This document shows positions 41,369 to 49,052 of a DNA stretch of 53,113 nt, piece by piece. The notes under the pieces were generated by a model. That model made no database searches. It was not told where the DNA came from and saw only the letters and a list, made by a program, of their open reading frames with translations. Numbering within the stretch: position 1 is the first letter of the stretch; each line of letters begins with the position of its first letter. A program made the translations under genes and the position numbers. This stretch comes from a virus: positions 1-53,113 of the IMG/VR virus record IMGVR_UViG_3300017989_000146. One strand, given 5' to 3'.

Positions 41369-41450
41369 CCCCCGCCTCGGTCCCCGTCTCAGGACGGGGG
41401 TCGGATCGGTTGGTCAATTCAGACCGCCGAAACTAGATAGGAGGACGCAA
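41367..41450 (+). promoter_or_regulatory. Leader RNA element (copy D)
   Basis: Two competing hairpins: GACCCCC 41367-41373 with GGGGGTC 41396-41402, or CCCCGTC with GACGGGG inside it. Then GGATCGGT, a GGTC-AATTCA-GACC hairpin, CGCCGAAA, and AGGAGGACGC before ATG 41451. The choice of stem could expose or hide the following segment. Confidence 0.62.
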
Positions 41451-42551
41451 ATGAAAACGGGAATGAATTTAACGGAACTGAGAGACGAGATTGCCAGGAT
41501 CGAGCGCGAGAAGGCCGACTACACCGCCCCGTCGCGACGGCTGTCGATGGAGCTGCACACCCCGGTCTTCGGTGAAGAGGGGGCCGAGAACGACTCCCCT
41601 CCGATACCGGTCATCGACATGGAGGGGGTCAGAACCTTCGGCATCAAGGATCACGCACACGCCCAGCTGGCAGACAAGCTCGGCATCCCGAAGCGCTATT
41701 ACGACAAGATGCGCGACGAGACCCCGGAGCTGCTCCGCACGAACGTCAACCACTGGTTTCAGACCGCCCCCGAGGATGAGGTCAGGCTGGTTCGCACTCT
41801 CGACGGCGACGTCCGCGCATTCCTCACGAACGCCTATCGGCCGATCGACAACATCGTCGTCGCGAAAGCCGCTGTCCCGGCCTTGGCCGACATGGAGGTG
41901 AGGGTCATGTCATGCCAGGTCACCGAACGCCGGCTCTACTTGCAGGCGGTCCTCCCGAAACTCGAGGGTGAGATCCGCGTCGGTGAGGTCGTCCAGGCTG
42001 GCGTCGTCATCTCGAATTCCGAGGTCGGGTGCGGGGCCTTCAACATCCAGACGATGATCTACACGCTGGCATGCACGAACGGTATGATCCGGTCGAGTCT
42101 CCTGAACAAGTATCACGTCGGTCGGCGCTTCGGTGATGCCGAGTCCGCCGGGATGATCACCTTCGCTGACGATACGAGGAAAGCCGAGAACGAGGCACTC
42201 ACTCTCCAGACTCGCGACCTGGTCCAGCAGGCGCTCAGCGAGGCCCACTTCCAGGGCGAGTTGAAGCAGCTTCAGGTCGCAGCCGGAATGGAGCTCCCCG
42301 CCGCGTCGAGCGTCCCGATCATCGAAGAGGTCACACGCCGGATCGACCTCTCGAAAGACGAGCAGAAAGACGTCCTCGGCCGCTTCATCGAGGCCGGCGA
42401 TTTCACCAAGCTCGGTATCGCGAACGCAGTCACCAATCTCGCCAACGACGTTGACTCCTATGACCGGGCCGTCGATCTCGAAGCCGCCGGCTCGAAGGTC
42501 ATCGACATCCCCGATGGTGAGTGGTCGAAGCTGATGAGGCTGGCCGCATAG
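41451..42551 (+). CDS. DUF932 phage/plasmid protein
   Basis: A 366-residue DUF932 family member. Family features: FGIKDHAHAQLADKLGIPKRYYDKM, VRTLDGDVRAFLTNAYRPIDN, VISNSEVGCGAFNIQTMIYTLACTNGMI and HVGRRFG. Codons are strongly C/G-ending, so it is probably abundant early in infection. The biochemical role of DUF932 is not established; it is common in phages and plasmids and may counter host defence or bind DNA. The structured leader copy D controls it. Confidence 0.9.
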   Translation: MKTGMNLTELRDEIARIEREKADYTAPSRRLSMELHTPVFGEEGAENDSPPIPVIDMEGVRTFGIKDHAHAQLADKLGIPKRYYDKMRDETPELLRTNVNHWFQTAPEDEVRLVRTLDGDVRAFLTNAYRPIDNIVVAKAAVPALADMEVRVMSCQVTERRLYLQAVLPKLEGEIRVGEVVQAGVVISNSEVGCGAFNIQTMIYTLACTNGMIRSSLLNKYHVGRRFGDAESAGMITFADDTRKAENEALTLQTRDLVQQALSEAHFQGELKQLQVAAGMELPAASSVPIIEEVTRRIDLSKDEQKDVLGRFIEAGDFTKLGIANAVTNLANDVDSYDRAVDLEAAGSKVIDIPDGEWSKLMRLAA

Positions 42552-42564
42552 GTAGTCGCCGCTT

Positions 42565-42601
42565 CCTCCGGTCCCCGGTCTACCCGGGGGCCGCGTGGAG
42601 G
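42565..42601 (+). promoter_or_regulatory. Hairpin after DUF932
   Basis: GGTCCCCGG 42570-42578 pairs with CCGGGGGCC 42584-42592 (one G-U pair), extended by CCTCC 42565-42569 with GGAGG 42597-42601. No T tract. Likely a 3'-end stabiliser or attenuator between DUF932 and the next small frames. Confidence 0.5.
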
Positions 42602-42628
42602 TTACGACCACAATGAAAGGAGACGAGG

Positions 42629-42897
42629 ATGCCATGGGATGACTACGACATAGCTGAACTGTTGGGGAAACCCCGGTCGAATGGGAAGGCACCTTCAGCC
42701 AGCTGGCGCCGACTGACCGTAAATCCCTCCGAAAATTCATGGAGGCCGTTTCGGAAAAAGCCGTGATGATCGTCGGCTATATCGACCAGTACGATCGAAG
42801 GCCATACCAGCGCCGTTAGTCGGGCGAACATGATCGGACGAATTATCTGGTGCGGGGTCTTCGGGTACAACGATTTCCACGACATCAGCTTCTGAGG
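42629..42897 (+). pseudogene. Apparently frameshifted small early gene
   Basis: ATG 42629 has AAAGGAG at 6 bases and begins MPWDDYDIAELLG, but that frame then turns low-quality and stops at 42766. The -1 frame from about 42665 reads ETPVEWEGTFSQLAPTDRKS, KFMEAVSEKAVMIVGYIDQYDRR to a stop at 42819. The original frame resumes as TSAVSRANMIGRIIWCGVFGYNDFHDISF to 42897 with no start codon. Joined, these make one plausible protein of about 90 residues, suggesting two compensating indels or read errors. Alternatively there is a 45-aa gene (42629-42766) and unrelated DNA. Confidence 0.4.
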
Positions 42898-42904
42898 AGG
42901 GGAT

Positions 42905-43357
42905 ATGATGAGCAAGAAAACGCTCTACGACGATTATATCGTCACGCTGCATCTGGTCAGGGAGGGGAACCCTGAGAAGGCTCCGCAAATCATGTGCTCT
43001 AACGACGTCGCCAAGTTTCTTAAAAGCCGTCTCAGGGATGAATCGCGCGAGATATACATCGCGATTTATCTGAATCCTCAGCACAGGGTCGTTGGGGTCG
43101 ATGAAGTATCGAAGGGAAGTTCCGACGCCGCCATCATCCACCCCAGGGAAGTTTTCAAGGGGGCACTCCTTGCTAATGCAACCTGCGTCATCACAGCCCA
43201 CAATCATCCATCCGGGAATCCGACGCCGAGTCCAGATGATAGGATGATTCACGAGCGACTGAAAAAGGCCGGCGAGCTTCTCGGAGTGAAGCTGCTGGAC
43301 GAGCTGGTCATCGGAGACGGTGACCGATTTTATTCCTATGCCGATAATGGCGAATGA
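42905..43357 (+). CDS. radC: RadC-like JAB/JAMM-domain protein
   Basis: A 150-residue RadC family protein. The JAMM metal site is seen as AHNHPSGNPTPSPDD (about residues 98-112; H-x-H-P-S-G then D), with the supporting glutamate in DESREIYIAIYLN (about 50). The N-terminal helix-hairpin-helix found in cellular RadC is missing, as in many phage and mobile-element copies. A link to DNA repair is traditional but unproven. GAGGAGGGG lies ahead of ATG 42905. Confidence 0.92.
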   Translation: MMSKKTLYDDYIVTLHLVREGNPEKAPQIMCSNDVAKFLKSRLRDESREIYIAIYLNPQHRVVGVDEVSKGSSDAAIIHPREVFKGALLANATCVITAHNHPSGNPTPSPDDRMIHERLKKAGELLGVKLLDELVIGDGDRFYSYADNGE

Positions 43358-43370
43358 GAGGAGGCCTGAG

Positions 43371-43790
43371 ATGGGAACGTACGTAAGAGCGCATTTCGAG
43401 GTATTCATCGAAGGGTACGGATGGCAGCACTATTCCGAAGCCGGGATCGAGCAGAATTACGAGCTGTTCGAGAAACTCGGCCTTGATGACGGGCATTGTG
43501 AAAACCCGATCCATGACCCGATTGCCGCGGTCAAAGGATTCCCCGAAGACGCTCACATCATTACGCGACTCTGCTATGACGAGCACTCTGACTTCTACGC
43601 TTCGTGGTTCGATGCGGTCGAGATTCGGGAGCTGGTCGAGTGGCACTCCAGGCACCTGCGCCGAGACACGAGCGACTTGAATCTCAACCAGTACGGCTAC
43701 GCATTCGGCCATGCCTGGAAGGACTTCGTCAAGTACAAGGACACCTGGCCGGTCGACGACGTCCGGATGGTTTTCTGGTTCGACTGTTGA
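43371..43790 (+). CDS. Early phage protein, 139 aa, unknown function
   Basis: ATG 43371 has GAGAGGAGG at 6 bases. The protein is acidic and aromatic (AHFEVFIEGYGWQHYSEAGIEQNYELF; HSDFYASWFDAVEIRELVEWHSRH). It resembles proteins I recall as widespread hypothetical early phage products; no activity is known. It ends just before a strong terminator. Confidence 0.7.
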   Translation: MGTYVRAHFEVFIEGYGWQHYSEAGIEQNYELFEKLGLDDGHCENPIHDPIAAVKGFPEDAHIITRLCYDEHSDFYASWFDAVEIRELVEWHSRHLRRDTSDLNLNQYGYAFGHAWKDFVKYKDTWPVDDVRMVFWFDC

Positions 43791-43796
43791 TATCAC

Positions 43797-43866
43797 GGTC
43801 GGGCGACCGCACCCCCGTCAGGGGTGGAAGAGTCGCGTCCTCCGGCGGTCGCCCGACCCTCTTTTT
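43797..43866 (+). terminator. Strong intrinsic terminator
   Basis: GGTCGGGCGACCGC (43797-43810) pairs perfectly with GCGGTCGCCCGACC (43845-43858), with an inner ACCCC/GGGGT hairpin (43811-43825), and is followed by CTCTTTTT. This is the clearest Rho-independent terminator in the window and likely ends the transcript from P1. Confidence 0.88.
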
Positions 43867-43879
43867 ATAGGAGACTTTA

Positions 43880-44086
43880 ATGGCAAAGCCGAAATGGGAA
43901 TACATTGAAACCGAGGATGGGTCGGGTCTTAACCGGATGCGCGTCCCCGGCGGCTGGCTCGTGAAGGTGTGTGAATACGTCTATCAGGCGTCGCTCGTCA
44001 TGGCTGGCCAGGGTGAGCCGTTCGGGTATGACTGGCGCACCTCTATGACGTTTCTCCCCGACCCTGAGCACTCATGGGAGGTATGA
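43880..44086 (+). CDS. Small phage protein, 68 aa
   Basis: Starts after TAGGAGA. The pattern NRMRVPGGWLVKV is typical of a tiny phage protein group that I know only from recollection. Function is unknown. The stop overlaps the next gene's ribosome site region. Confidence 0.65.
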   Translation: MAKPKWEYIETEDGSGLNRMRVPGGWLVKVCEYVYQASLVMAGQGEPFGYDWRTSMTFLPDPEHSWEV

Positions 44087-44088
44087 CG

Positions 44089-44532
44089 ATGACCGTTCAA
44101 GAATTCGAAGAGATGGCCAACATCCTGAGATTCAAATACAGGATGGCCAGCACCGGCAGCCCGTCGTGGAGGCGGGCCTTCATTCTCAGGAGTGACGGCG
44201 CGAGCGTGGGGAGGTTCAGTTTCAAGGATGGCCGAGTCGCCTTTATCAAGAATTACAAGCGGTCGCATTTCGAGGGGCTCGACGAGACGGACTTCATATT
44301 CCTGCGAATCCATCGATACATGAAAGACGGCGTGGCGATCTCGGCCGACTTGTATTCCGACCTGATCATCACCGCGAAGCACCACCGGCAGCAGGATCTC
44401 GAAGAGAAGGAAGCCTGGCGACGAGCACACCCGAAACGCAACCCCGATGGAACCGAGAAACGACGGAAGCGACTGCATGGCCGGAATCTTCGGCACGTTC
44501 TTGCCGAGCTGGTCATGGAGGCGAGGCCATGA
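44089..44532 (+). CDS. Hypothetical protein, 147 aa
   Basis: ATG 44089 is chosen because GGGAGG lies 7 bases upstream; ATGs at 44074 and 44083 are less well placed. N-terminal alpha/beta region (AFILRSDGASVGRFSFKDGRVAFIKNYKR) and a basic C-terminal helix (KRNPDGTEKRRKRLHGRNLRHVL) that could bind nucleic acid. No family is known to me. Confidence 0.65.
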   Translation: MTVQEFEEMANILRFKYRMASTGSPSWRRAFILRSDGASVGRFSFKDGRVAFIKNYKRSHFEGLDETDFIFLRIHRYMKDGVAISADLYSDLIITAKHHRQQDLEEKEAWRRAHPKRNPDGTEKRRKRLHGRNLRHVLAELVMEARP

Positions 44533-44891
44533 GAATACGAATCCGAGACAATGCCGGCGCTCATTATTTCAGCCGGTGCCACGTTCCACCACTATTAGGT
44601 CTTCAATATAGCCCGGAGTACCGAGCCATGCTGGACGCAGTCGCCGGCAAATGGATTGACGTCGAAACCGATCACCTATTCAAAGACCAGTTCAACACAC
44701 CGCCGATCCCAGGCGTCACCGAGAACGGGCTGAGGGTCATGCTATCTGAGGTGGCCGAGATCAAGGACGATATCCGAGAGGGCGTCGTGAAGTTCTCATG
44801 GTGTTTCGGATATGATCACAACCATGACGGACATTGTGATACATGCGGACGATCAGATTATTTGGAGCCGCTGAGAGCGTGCAAACCGTAG
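44529..44891 (+). CDS. Small protein with Cys/His cluster
   Basis: A 120-residue protein starting ATGA. Near the C-terminus FSWCFGYDHNHDGHCDTCGRSDY contains C and H residues with C-x2-C spacing that could bind zinc. The rest is alpha/beta. Unknown function, possibly DNA-associated. Confidence 0.62.
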   Translation: MRIRIRDNAGAHYFSRCHVPPLLGLQYSPEYRAMLDAVAGKWIDVETDHLFKDQFNTPPIPGVTENGLRVMLSEVAEIKDDIREGVVKFSWCFGYDHNHDGHCDTCGRSDYLEPLRACKP

Positions 44892-44930
44892 GTGCTACCA
44901 GTCGGGCCGATGTCGGAACGACCGGTACAC

Positions 44931-44954
44931 GCCGGCTCTTGAGGCCGGATTTTT
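44931..44954 (+). terminator. Weak intrinsic terminator or attenuator
   Basis: A GCCGGCTC-TT-GAGGCCGG hairpin with one bulge, followed by ATTTTT, lies in the 88-base gap before the SMC-like gene. It may reduce read-through into it. Confidence 0.5.
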
Positions 44955-44979
44955 GGAAACCCGAACGTAGGAGACGGAC

Positions 44980-46518
44980 ATGGCGAAGAAAGAGGCAGCA
45001 ACGAAGAAAAAACCGGTGAAGACGAAGGGGGGCGGTGGGCCGAAGCTGGTCATCATCGATCTCTTCGTCGAAAATTACGGGAACATCAGGGCCTTGCAGG
45101 TCAGGCCGAAACCGGATCGCCGCATGGTCAAGGTGTCCGGTGCGAACGCCGCCGGCAAGTCCAATACGATCAACTCCTTCTGGGCGGCGATCGGCGGGGC
45201 GAAGGCCAGGCCGAAGGTACCGCTCCGCGCCGGGGCGAGGTCGGGGAAGGTTCGTGCCGAGCTTGGCATGATCGACAGCATGGAGGTGGCCGAGTTCGTC
45301 GTCGAGTGGCGGTTCAACGATCGCGGTCGCGATGAGCTGTCTATCAGGGGACAGGATGGCAAGGATGTCCCCGGCGGACCCAGGACATTCATCGACCGGA
45401 TGCTCCAGGTCGCCAACGGCTCAGATCCAAAGGCAGCCCGTTATGCGACCGACCCCATGACGTTCGCCGCCGAGTGCGAGCACAATCCGAAACGGGCGAT
45501 GGAAACCCTCCTGGAAGTCCTGGGTGACCAGCTCCCGAAAGGGTGGTCCCTGGCCGCGGTGAACGCGAAGCGTGACGATATCTTCGAACAGCGCACCGTC
45601 GTCAATAGGGAAGTGAAGCGCCTGAAGACCCTTCTCGAGACAATGCCGCGCAAGAAAGTCGAACGCGTCGACGTTACCGACCTCGTCAACAGGCAGCAGG
45701 AAATCCGCCAGAGGCAGACCGAGATCCAGGAAATCATCAACGACGCCGACCGCGCCGAGACCGCCGTCACGACTGCACAGGACCGCGTGACCGCCGCGAA
45801 GGAGAATGTCACCGAGGCCGAGGCCTTGGTCGAGGATCTGAAACGGCAGCTCGAAGAGGCTGAAACGGGTCTTCTGGCGAAGAAAGGAATCGTCGACACC
45901 GAGACGAAGCAGCGTGCATTCAACCAGAAATTGGCGAATACCGCCGCAAGCAAGGCCAAGGCTGTCGCCCGGGAATCCGACGACCTCGCCTCCGAAACCG
46001 AGGAAATCGACGTCAAGCTCACCGACGCCGCCGAGATGAACGAGGCCGCTTCGAGATGGGATGAGCGCGTCAGGACGCACAAAGAGCTGCGCGTGGCGGA
46101 AGAGAAGGCTCAGGGCATGACCAACGAAATCCAGGCGATCGACGACGAGAAAGCCGAAATCTTCGGAGCCCTTGAAATGCCGGTCAAGGGGATGGGCCTC
46201 GACGAAGAGGTCGGAGTCACGTTCAAGAGCCTCCCGGTCGAGCAGGCATCCGAGTCTCAGAAGATGATGATCGGCGTCGGTGTCCTGGCCGCGCGGAATC
46301 CCGAGATCCGCGTCATCAGGTTCGAACACGCGAGCCTCCTCGACTCGAAGATGGAAAAATATCTCGAATCTCTCTGCTTCGACCACGACCTCTACGTCTG
46401 GTGTGAGAAGGTCGACGACTCGGAAGGAGTACAGGGCATCAAGATCATCGACGGTGAGATCGCCGGTGATGAAGACGGCATCTCTGTCCCGGTTACGCCT
46501 GACGACGAAGCCGAGTAA
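44980..46518 (+). CDS. SMC/RecF/SbcC-like ABC ATPase
   Basis: A 512-residue ATPase. Walker A is GANAAGKSNTI (about residues 55-63) after FVENYGNIRAL. A long coiled coil follows (about 215-390; EIRQRQTEIQEIINDADRAETAV, EALVEDLKRQLEEAET). The C-terminal half has the signature-like SESQKMMIGVGVLAARNPEIRVIRFEHASLLDS, where the Walker B region is diverged (RFEHASLLD). Such compact SMC-like ATPases act on DNA ends in replication or recombination. C/G-rich codons suggest good expression. A basic N-terminal extension (KKEAATKKKPVKTK) may help DNA binding. A nuclease partner of the SbcD type is not in the window. Confidence 0.85.
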   Translation: MAKKEAATKKKPVKTKGGGGPKLVIIDLFVENYGNIRALQVRPKPDRRMVKVSGANAAGKSNTINSFWAAIGGAKARPKVPLRAGARSGKVRAELGMIDSMEVAEFVVEWRFNDRGRDELSIRGQDGKDVPGGPRTFIDRMLQVANGSDPKAARYATDPMTFAAECEHNPKRAMETLLEVLGDQLPKGWSLAAVNAKRDDIFEQRTVVNREVKRLKTLLETMPRKKVERVDVTDLVNRQQEIRQRQTEIQEIINDADRAETAVTTAQDRVTAAKENVTEAEALVEDLKRQLEEAETGLLAKKGIVDTETKQRAFNQKLANTAASKAKAVARESDDLASETEEIDVKLTDAAEMNEAASRWDERVRTHKELRVAEEKAQGMTNEIQAIDDEKAEIFGALEMPVKGMGLDEEVGVTFKSLPVEQASESQKMMIGVGVLAARNPEIRVIRFEHASLLDSKMEKYLESLCFDHDLYVWCEKVDDSEGVQGIKIIDGEIAGDEDGISVPVTPDDEAE

Positions 46519-46561
46519 CACGGTGACTGCTCACGAAGCGTGCCGCCGGGGAGCGCGGGAA

Positions 46562-46762
46562 ATGGAAGCAATGGCGAAGATCAGGTTCGGAGACGACATC
46601 GTGGCGAGTGCTACGGTGCTTCGATACCCTGCCGATCTCGGCTTTGAGCTCCTGGTCCCGAAGAGCGCCATGCTCCCCGACGGCTTCGCGTGGTACGCCC
46701 GAGCGTGCTGCAAGTGGGATATGCGCCGGCGAGGCTGGCGCCGATTACTACAGGAGAAATAA
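46562..46762 (+). CDS. Small protein, 66 aa
   Basis: ATG 46562 (or 46571) follows GGGGAG. Alpha/beta N-terminus (IRFGDDIVASATVLRYPADLGFELLVP) and a basic C-terminus (WDMRRRGWRRLLQEK). No family is recognised. It has close coupling with the next gene. Confidence 0.6.
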   Translation: MEAMAKIRFGDDIVASATVLRYPADLGFELLVPKSAMLPDGFAWYARACCKWDMRRRGWRRLLQEK

Positions 46763-46763
46763 A

Positions 46764-47225
46764 ATGGCCATCAAAATTTCAGACAGATCATATAATGATC
46801 TTGAAAAAGACGAGGAATACATGGATGCAATCAGGGCAGCCGCGTTCCTCGGTGATGGATGGAAACCTCAAGATGTCATCAGCCTGTTCTATCGCCAGCA
46901 TGTTTCCGGGGTGAAGTGTTCACCCCCGTACGGACCAATGGGCCTCAGGGTATTCATCAAAGTCGATTCACTGATCACGTTCAAGAAGGCAAGCCCGAAC
47001 CCTCCGAAAAGAAGAAAAACCCCCGCGAAAAGTGTTCAGGGCCGACTCTCCAAGACCCAGCGTTTGATAAATCCTGAAGTGACAGATGTCGTACTCAGTA
47101 TCAAGAAAGACCTCTGGGAACAGGTCGTCGCCGCCGGCGACCTCGTTGGAATAGATCCGAATGACGTCGTCGTCGGGGTCTTGAAGAAAAAATTCTCTGG
47201 GCGCGTTGTCATCACCAAGGGGTAA
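46764..47225 (+). CDS. Hypothetical two-part protein, 153 aa
   Basis: ATG 46764 follows AGGAG. The N-terminal 75 residues (YNDLEKDEEYMDAIRAAAFLGDGWKPQDVISLF) and the C-terminal 50 (LINPEVTDVVLSIKKDLWEQVVAAGDLVGIDPNDVVVGVLKKK) are joined by a basic linker (PKRRKTPAKS). The C-terminal helix pair could be a small DNA-binding or dimerisation unit. Unknown function. Confidence 0.65.
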   Translation: MAIKISDRSYNDLEKDEEYMDAIRAAAFLGDGWKPQDVISLFYRQHVSGVKCSPPYGPMGLRVFIKVDSLITFKKASPNPPKRRKTPAKSVQGRLSKTQRLINPEVTDVVLSIKKDLWEQVVAAGDLVGIDPNDVVVGVLKKKFSGRVVITKG

Positions 47226-47228
47226 TCG

Positions 47229-47396
47229 ATGGACCCGCGAGACAAGGCGATCACTGCATACTGTAATCACTACTGTGAATGGGGAGGGTCATTCGACCCT
47301 GCTCAATGCCCGGTCTGCCCTCTCTTCAGGTGGTCACCATGGAAAGACGAAATGACTGCTGCTATGGCCAGGCTACAGGCGAGGTGTAAAAAATGA
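47229..47396 (+). CDS. 55-aa Cys-rich phage protein
   Basis: A frame with AAGGGG upstream and ATGA overlap with the next gene. KAITAYCNHYCEWGG and AQCPVCPLF give a C-x3-C ... C-x2-C cluster, the pattern of small phage proteins (usually KAIRA.C..C.GG....C....CPL). It is likely zinc-binding. The function of the family is unknown. Confidence 0.65.
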   Translation: MDPRDKAITAYCNHYCEWGGSFDPAQCPVCPLFRWSPWKDEMTAAMARLQARCKK

Positions 47397-47695
47397 AAGC
47401 GACTTTGTACCGAAGCTGCGTGACGTGGCCGAAGAATGACGTTGACGCTTTGACTGACATGGTTCAGGGGGCCGAGCAGGTGACTAGGAAAACATTCCTG
47501 CGCCACGTCGATCGGGATTCCCTGGCGTCGGTCGAGAAAGCTCTCGGCTATGCCGACCATCCGGCTCGGGGTCTCACCATGGGGAGAGATCAGTGCGTCA
47601 CATACCTCCGTGGTGTGATCCGGGGGAAGACGGGTTACTTCTTCGACTGGTCATGCATCGAGCATGTTTTTACAGATGGAGGCGCCCGACCATGA
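47393..47695 (+). CDS. Conserved phage protein, 100 aa
   Basis: VTRKTFLRHVDRDSLASVEKALGYADHP...GLTMGRDQCVTYLRGVIRGKTGYFFDWSCIEHVF follows a pattern I recognise from many phage early regions (TF..HV...L..LGY...IE.VF). Biochemical function is not known. Coupled to both neighbours by four-base overlaps. Confidence 0.78.
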   Translation: MKATLYRSCVTWPKNDVDALTDMVQGAEQVTRKTFLRHVDRDSLASVEKALGYADHPARGLTMGRDQCVTYLRGVIRGKTGYFFDWSCIEHVFTDGGARP

Positions 47696-47901
47696 TGGCC
47701 AAGCTCATCAATCCTCAGACCGACCTTGAAAAACATATGGTCAGGATCGGGATCATAGACGTTGAGTTCATCGCTCACGTCTGGTCTGCCGGGACTCAGT
47801 TCGCGCGAGTGAAGGACCCCGAGGTCGGTGTGACGTATCTTGTCAGACCAGGGTCTCTCACAATCGAAGGAGGTCAGAATCCATTATCGGGAAGGGGGTG
47901 A
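47692..47901 (+). CDS. Small protein, 69 aa
   Basis: ATG 47692 overlaps the previous stop; GGAGG lies 9 bases upstream. A compact strand-rich protein (MVRIGIIDVEFIAHVWSAGTQFARV). No family is recognised. Confidence 0.62.
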   Translation: MMAKLINPQTDLEKHMVRIGIIDVEFIAHVWSAGTQFARVKDPEVGVTYLVRPGSLTIEGGQNPLSGRG

Positions 47902-47908
47902 GTTGATC

Positions 47909-48109
47909 ATGAAGGAAAAGAAAAAGCGCTCCGTTTCATTCTCAACGAAGGAGCTGGCAGTTATCGTCGATGCATCTCCGGATGAGATCGGAGAGGCTGC
48001 CAGGAAAAATCTCTTCGGGGCAAACGCTTTCAAACATGGTCGCCGGTGGCGCTTCCGTACTGCGGCGATCAAGCAGTTCAACGATTGGAGGGATTCTAAG
48101 GATGTCTGA
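47909..48109 (+). CDS. Small winged-helix (excisionase/MerR-like) DNA-binding protein
   Basis: A 66-residue basic protein. FSTKELAVIVDASPDEIGEAARKNLFGANAFKHGRRWRFRTAAIKQFND follows the HTH_17/excisionase pattern: recognition helix, wing (GRRWRF) and a final helix. It may regulate nearby promoters or assist replication. Start ATG 47909 after GGGGGTGAG. Confidence 0.7.
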   Translation: MKEKKKRSVSFSTKELAVIVDASPDEIGEAARKNLFGANAFKHGRRWRFRTAAIKQFNDWRDSKDV

Positions 48110-48320
48110 GAAAGCCTGGATCATCTACGACGGCCGAGCACATTCAGGTGATACCGATGACGCCTGTATCTATGTTTCATTTTCGAGTATCGAGGGATTC
48201 ACGCGACGGAAGGTGAAACGGTATCGGTGGAAGCACTTCAGAGACGGCGCCATTTATGAGTATGATGTCATCAAAAAACCAGACGTCGATGAACTCGTGA
48301 ACGAGACGTACATCAGTTAA
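48102..48320 (+). CDS. Hypothetical protein, 72 aa
   Basis: Overlaps the DNA-binding gene by 8 bases. Strand-rich (AWIIYDGRAHSGDTDDACIYVSFSS) with a basic KRYRWKHF segment. The layout resembles a small phage protein with a beta-sandwich. No known function. Confidence 0.62.
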   Translation: MSEKAWIIYDGRAHSGDTDDACIYVSFSSIEGFTRRKVKRYRWKHFRDGAIYEYDVIKKPDVDELVNETYIS

Positions 48321-48343
48321 CGACAGCCAGGAGGAACAGAGAG

Positions 48344-48784
48344 ATGGAGAAAAAGGATCTTCAGAGATTCGCAGAGCTGAGCGTCAAGAAAAAAGAGCTG
48401 AAAGATGCGCTAGATGCGGTCAAGACCGAGATCTATTTGCTCGGGGGCCCGATCAGTCGCGGTGACGGGACCCTCCTCGATCAGTTCGTCGATGAAGGTA
48501 TCCAGACGATTCGCACCACCGGCAAGAACGCTCGCACGATCTACGTCCACAGGACGATCCTGTCCAGACCGGCGAATGGACTCAAGCGCCACGAGACGGT
48601 CGAGGGTGTCCGCGCTGCCGGCTTCGGAGACCTGATCAAAGAGGATTACTCAACGCAGTCGCTTGACGCGGCGGTCAGGGATATGCTGAAAGAGGATGAG
48701 GAGCTGGAACCGAACATCGTCGAACAGCGCTTCGACGGGAAGATCGAGGTATTCGAGGAAATTTCTCTTCGCGCCCGGAAATAA
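48344..48784 (+). CDS. Conserved phage protein, 146 aa
   Basis: ATG 48344 has a CAGGAGG site. The pattern FAELSVKKKELKDALDAVKTEI, FVDEGIQTIRTTGKNARTIYVHRTIL, AAGFGDLIKEDYSTQSLDAAVRDML resembles a family I have seen in replication regions of many phages (GIQSI...G.T.YL... SLSA). It probably binds DNA or a replication protein, but this is not established. Confidence 0.75.
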   Translation: MEKKDLQRFAELSVKKKELKDALDAVKTEIYLLGGPISRGDGTLLDQFVDEGIQTIRTTGKNARTIYVHRTILSRPANGLKRHETVEGVRAAGFGDLIKEDYSTQSLDAAVRDMLKEDEELEPNIVEQRFDGKIEVFEEISLRARK

Positions 48785-48798
48785 ACCTGATTTTGGGG

Positions 48799-48828
48799 TT
48801 GACGAAATTTAACATCTTTTGATAAATT
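48799..48828 (+). promoter_or_regulatory. Sigma70-type promoter P2 with TTTTGATA box
   Basis: TTGACG 48799-48804, an 18-base spacer and TAAATT 48823-48828. The box TTTTGATAAATT (48817-48828) sits at the same distance from the -35 element as its counterpart in P1 (38709-38720), showing a shared regulator or shared origin. Directs transcription into the small RHH-like gene and the helicase operon. Confidence 0.7.
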
Positions 48829-48872
48829 AGACTTTAGCCAACCTCAGTGAATCACTACCACTGGAGAACAAG

Positions 48873-49052
48873 ATGCCGACACCCCGAACTCGCAGACCCT
48901 ACAAAGGAGACCGCTCTGAGCAGGTCAACTTCCAATGCCCGTCAGACCTCTGGGCGAAAGTCATGAAGGGCCGTCGCGCTGGCATGACGAAGACCGACGT
49001 GTATGTCGAGATGTTCCGCCTTGGTGTCCAGGCCAGGGACGCTCGCAAATGA
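48873..49052 (+). CDS. Small ribbon-helix-helix-like protein (candidate regulator)
   Basis: A 59-residue basic protein with TGGAGAA before ATG 48873. EQVNFQCPSDLWAKVMKGRRAGMTKTDVYVEMFRLGVQ has the strand (VNFQCP), first helix and second helix (TKTDVYVEMFRLG) of Arc/MetJ-like repressors. It lies immediately behind promoter P2 and could be the protein that binds the AT-rich boxes at P1 and P2. That link is an inference from position. It overlaps the helicase start by four bases. Confidence 0.65.
   Translation: MPTPRTRRPYKGDRSEQVNFQCPSDLWAKVMKGRRAGMTKTDVYVEMFRLGVQARDARK

Noticed and set aside
45421-46521. 366-aa minus-strand frame
   Set aside because: Exact antisense of the SMC-like ATPase; long only because codon bias leaves the opposite frame open.
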